Source of the DNA: Paraburkholderia sp. | GTDB lineage: Bacteria > Pseudomonadota > Gammaproteobacteria > Burkholderiales > Burkholderiaceae | Length of the DNA stretch: 54,423 nt | Direction of reading: 5' to 3' | Assembly (NCBI RefSeq): GCF_026225065.1 | Contig: NZ_JAMFSB010000109.1 | Coordinates: 1 to 54,423 of the forward strand | In this document: positions 52,478-54,423 of the stretch, one piece after another | Numbering within the stretch: the stretch's first letter is position 1 | Layout of the letters: each line of letters opens with the position of its first letter | The notes under the pieces: model-generated | What the model was told of the DNA's origin: nothing | The model's database searches: none | Seen by the model: the letters and a program-made list of their open reading frames with translations, nothing else | Program-made: the position numbers and the translations under genes

Positions 52478-54423
52478 ATGCGAGACTTCGACGATCCACG
52501 CCTGACGCGGCCGGCGACGCGTATTGCTCCGAGCGCTGCGCTGGGCATCGAGGGGCTGATCACGATGGCGGTCGGCGTGCTGGCCGTCGCCGCGCTTTAC
52601 TTTGCGCGCGACGTGCTGATCCCCATCACGCTCGCGATCCTACTCAGTTTCCTCGTCGCGCCATTGGCGAATGCGCTGCTGCGTATTCGCCTGGGACACG
52701 TCGCCTCGGTGTTTGCCGCGGTGCTGCTGTCCGTCTCGGTGATCGTGCTGCTCGCCAGCGTGATCGGGACGCAACTCACCGAACTCGTCGCTAATGGACC
52801 GCATTACGAAGCCACCATCGAGCGCAAGCTCGACACCGCGCACAACCTGACCATCGGCAAGCTCGACCGGCTGATGGGCACGGCCGGTCAGGCGCTGCAG
52901 CGTGTCACCATGGAGCCGCCGCAGCAGCAGCAGCCGTCCTCGGCGCCGCCGCCGGCCTCGCGCAGTGCCGTCGCACCCTCATCCGATGCACAGGCGCCCG
53001 CGGCGATGCCGGTTGTCGTGCGGGAGCCGGTGCCCACGCCGTTCGAACTCGCGCGCCGTTTTTTGACTCCGGCCATCAGCCCGCTGGAAACCGCATTTAT
53101 CGTTTTCGTCGTGACGATCGTGATTCTGCTGCAGCGCGACGATCTGCGTGACCGTGCGATTCGTCTGTTCGGCTCGCGCGATCTGCATCGCACGACGACT
53201 GTGATGGACGAGGCCGCGCGTCGTCTGAGCCGCTATTTCGTTTCGCAGCTCGGCGTGAACGCCGGGGTCGGCGTGGTGATCGGCATCGGTCTTTCTCTGA
53301 TCGGCGTGCCGAGCCCGATCCTGTGGGGCATCATGGCTGCGTTATTGCGGCTCGTGCCTTATGTGGGCATCTGGATTTCGGCGGTGCTTGCCACCGCGCT
53401 GGCTGCGGCGGTGAGCCCCGGCTGGTCGATGGCGATCTGGTCGCTGGCGCTCTTTGTGAGCGTTGAGGTGCTGGTAGGGCAAGTAGTCGAGCCTTTGCTG
53501 TACGGACACAGCACAGGTCTTTCGCCGTTCTCCGTGGTAGTCGCCGCGATTTTCTGGAGCTGGATCTGGGGGCCTATCGGGCTGATCCTCTCGACGCCCT
53601 TGACCTTATGTCTGCTGGTGCTGGGCCGTCATGTGCGACGGCTCGAGTTTCTCGATGTGCTGCTGGGCGATCAGCCCGCGCTCACGCCAGTCGAAAACTT
53701 CTATCAGCGAGCGCTGGCCGGCGATCCGGATGAAGCCCTCGCGCAGGCCGAAAGTCTGCTGCGAGAGCGTTCACTGTGCGCGTATTACGACGAGGTTGCC
53801 CTCAAGGGCTTGCAACTGGCGGCCAACGATGTGCAGCGCGGCAGCGTTACCGCCGCGCAACTCGCACGGATCGAAGCCACGACTAACGATTTGGCCGAAG
53901 GGCTCGACAGTTTCGCGGATCGCGACCCCAGGCTCGATCAGCCGGACGACAACTGGGCCGCGGTAGGACCGTCGGATGAGCGATCGCGGCTCCCTGCGAA
54001 CGAAGAAAGCGCCAGGCGCGAGAGCGGGTCTGGAGCAGACGCAAACCAAGGGGAGAGGGTGGCTGGCCCGGACACAAGCATGGCCGGCTTCCCCAGCGGC
54101 GAAGGCGACGAGACTCGTGTCCAGCGTGAGCGCGCCGCACACAACCGGGCCGGCCATCAGGTGCTATGCATCGCGGGGCGCGGTCCGCTCGATCAACTGG
54201 CGACCAGCCTGCTGCTGCAACTGCTCGGCAAGCACGATCTCCATTGCCGGTCGCTGCCGCACGAGGCCGCGTCGCGCACCGCCATCGACACCCTCGATCC
54301 GCTCGGGACTAATGAGTGGTTGGACGCGCTATGTCCTGTTCAGGCGCATAGCTGTATTCAGCGTCCGCCCACTTCGTCAACCATGCAGTGGACCAGGCGC
54401 AGCACGAGAGTGCGTACGCGCCA
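52478..54423 (+). CDS. AI-2E family transporter with C-terminal extension, 3' end cut by window
   Basis: Open from the ATG at 52478, which directly abuts the preceding TAG, to the window edge (648 codons). Residues about 24-68 and 73-98 form N-terminal helices (VLIPITLAILLSFLVAPLAN). A Pro/Gln/Ala-rich loop (about 145-190, PPQQQQPSSAPPPAS) follows, then the conserved helical core of the AI-2E/PerM family (RRLSRYFVSQLGVNAGVGVV, WGIMAALLRLVPYVGIWIS, EVLVGQVVEPLLYGHSTGLS). Past residue 390 comes a cytoplasmic part with a helical region, an acidic linker and a Rossmann-like segment (QVLCIAGRGPLDQLATSLLL). Substrates of this family are mostly unproven. The last 40 codons look unlike the preceding domain. 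Confidence 0.85.
   Translation, partial: MRDFDDPRLTRPATRIAPSAALGIEGLITMAVGVLAVAALYFARDVLIPITLAILLSFLVAPLANALLRIRLGHVASVFAAVLLSVSVIVLLASVIGTQLTELVANGPHYEATIERKLDTAHNLTIGKLDRLMGTAGQALQRVTMEPPQQQQPSSAPPPASRSAVAPSSDAQAPAAMPVVVREPVPTPFELARRFLTPAISPLETAFIVFVVTIVILLQRDDLRDRAIRLFGSRDLHRTTTVMDEAARRLSRYFVSQLGVNAGVGVVIGIGLSLIGVPSPILWGIMAALLRLVPYVGIWISAVLATALAAAVSPGWSMAIWSLALFVSVEVLVGQVVEPLLYGHSTGLSPFSVVVAAIFWSWIWGPIGLILSTPLTLCLLVLGRHVRRLEFLDVLLGDQPALTPVENFYQRALAGDPDEALAQAESLLRERSLCAYYDEVALKGLQLAANDVQRGSVTAAQLARIEATTNDLAEGLDSFADRDPRLDQPDDNWAAVGPSDERSRLPANEESARRESGSGADANQGERVAGPDTSMAGFPSGEGDETRVQRERAAHNRAGHQVLCIAGRGPLDQLATSLLLQLLGKHDLHCRSLPHEAASRTAIDTLDPLGTNEWLDALCPVQAHSCIQRPPTSSTMQWTRRSTRVRTR

Noticed and set aside
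1-54423. tRNA, rRNA, insertion sequences, CRISPR arrays, prophage genes and riboswitches
   Set aside because: I looked for cloverleaf ends, transposase motifs, regularly spaced repeats and known aptamer cores on both strands and found nothing I could support; a covariance-model search would be needed to exclude rarer RNA families.

Overview
The window reads as chromosomal DNA of a high-GC betaproteobacterium, most likely Paraburkholderia or a close Burkholderiaceae relative. The basis is strongly GC-biased third codon positions, a run of genes resembling the second cepacian exopolysaccharide cluster (bce-II), a class A beta-lactamase divergent from an AmpR-type regulator, malate synthase G next to a GlcG-like protein, and many small proteins of types common in Burkholderia. 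I see no rRNA or tRNA gene, insertion sequence, prophage or CRISPR array. It looks like ordinary core and lightly accessory chromosome. Both ends cut a gene: a beta-propeller protein at the left and an AI-2E-type membrane protein at the right.

Layout. 1-9000: export and assembly end of an exopolysaccharide locus (propeller protein, Wzx-type flippase, fused GT4-GT4 glycosyltransferase, membrane acyltransferase, a 51-residue membrane protein, UTP-glucose-1-phosphate uridylyltransferase). 9000-14000: glyoxylate/glycolate genes (glcB, glcG), a cytochrome b561, a MOSC protein and a small membrane protein. 14000-17930: a candidate small RNA with a strong terminator, a YhaV/PrlF toxin-antitoxin pair with a well-formed promoter/operator, an MFS transporter and a divergent MerR-type regulator. 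18100-23200: HAD hydrolase, phosphoketolase and acetate kinase, which together form a route from sugar phosphates to acetate and ATP, then a BON protein. 23400-26060: a three-gene operon (acyl-CoA dehydrogenase-like, NodS-like methyltransferase, family 2 glycosyltransferase), the best candidate here for an undescribed biosynthetic pathway. 26000-31550: ankyrin protein, SH3 envelope protein, DUF3096-like microprotein, an MdtD-like exporter divergent from a LysR regulator with clear palindromes between them, and a D-cysteine desulfhydrase-like enzyme. 31600-33800: small stress-type protein and the AmpR/beta-lactamase pair. 33800-43310: a YdeP-type molybdopterin oxidoreductase, an MgtC-like protein, three small proteins, a Kup potassium transporter, a cupin and transketolase. 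43380-45400: small lipoproteins and secreted proteins around a gene-poor stretch. 45690-48470: the Exo-Lig half of the ligase-associated DNA repair system. 48680-54423: single-domain response regulator, PRC-barrel protein, glycogen debranching enzyme, DUF2934 protein and AI-2E transporter.

Metabolic theme: transketolase, phosphoketolase, acetate kinase, malate synthase, GlgX and the uridylyltransferase all sit where sugar phosphates are divided between storage or exopolysaccharide and C2 units. This is suggestive only, because the genes lie in separate transcription units. Starts were moved from the longest reading frame to the codon with the best Shine-Dalgarno sequence wherever one could be seen.
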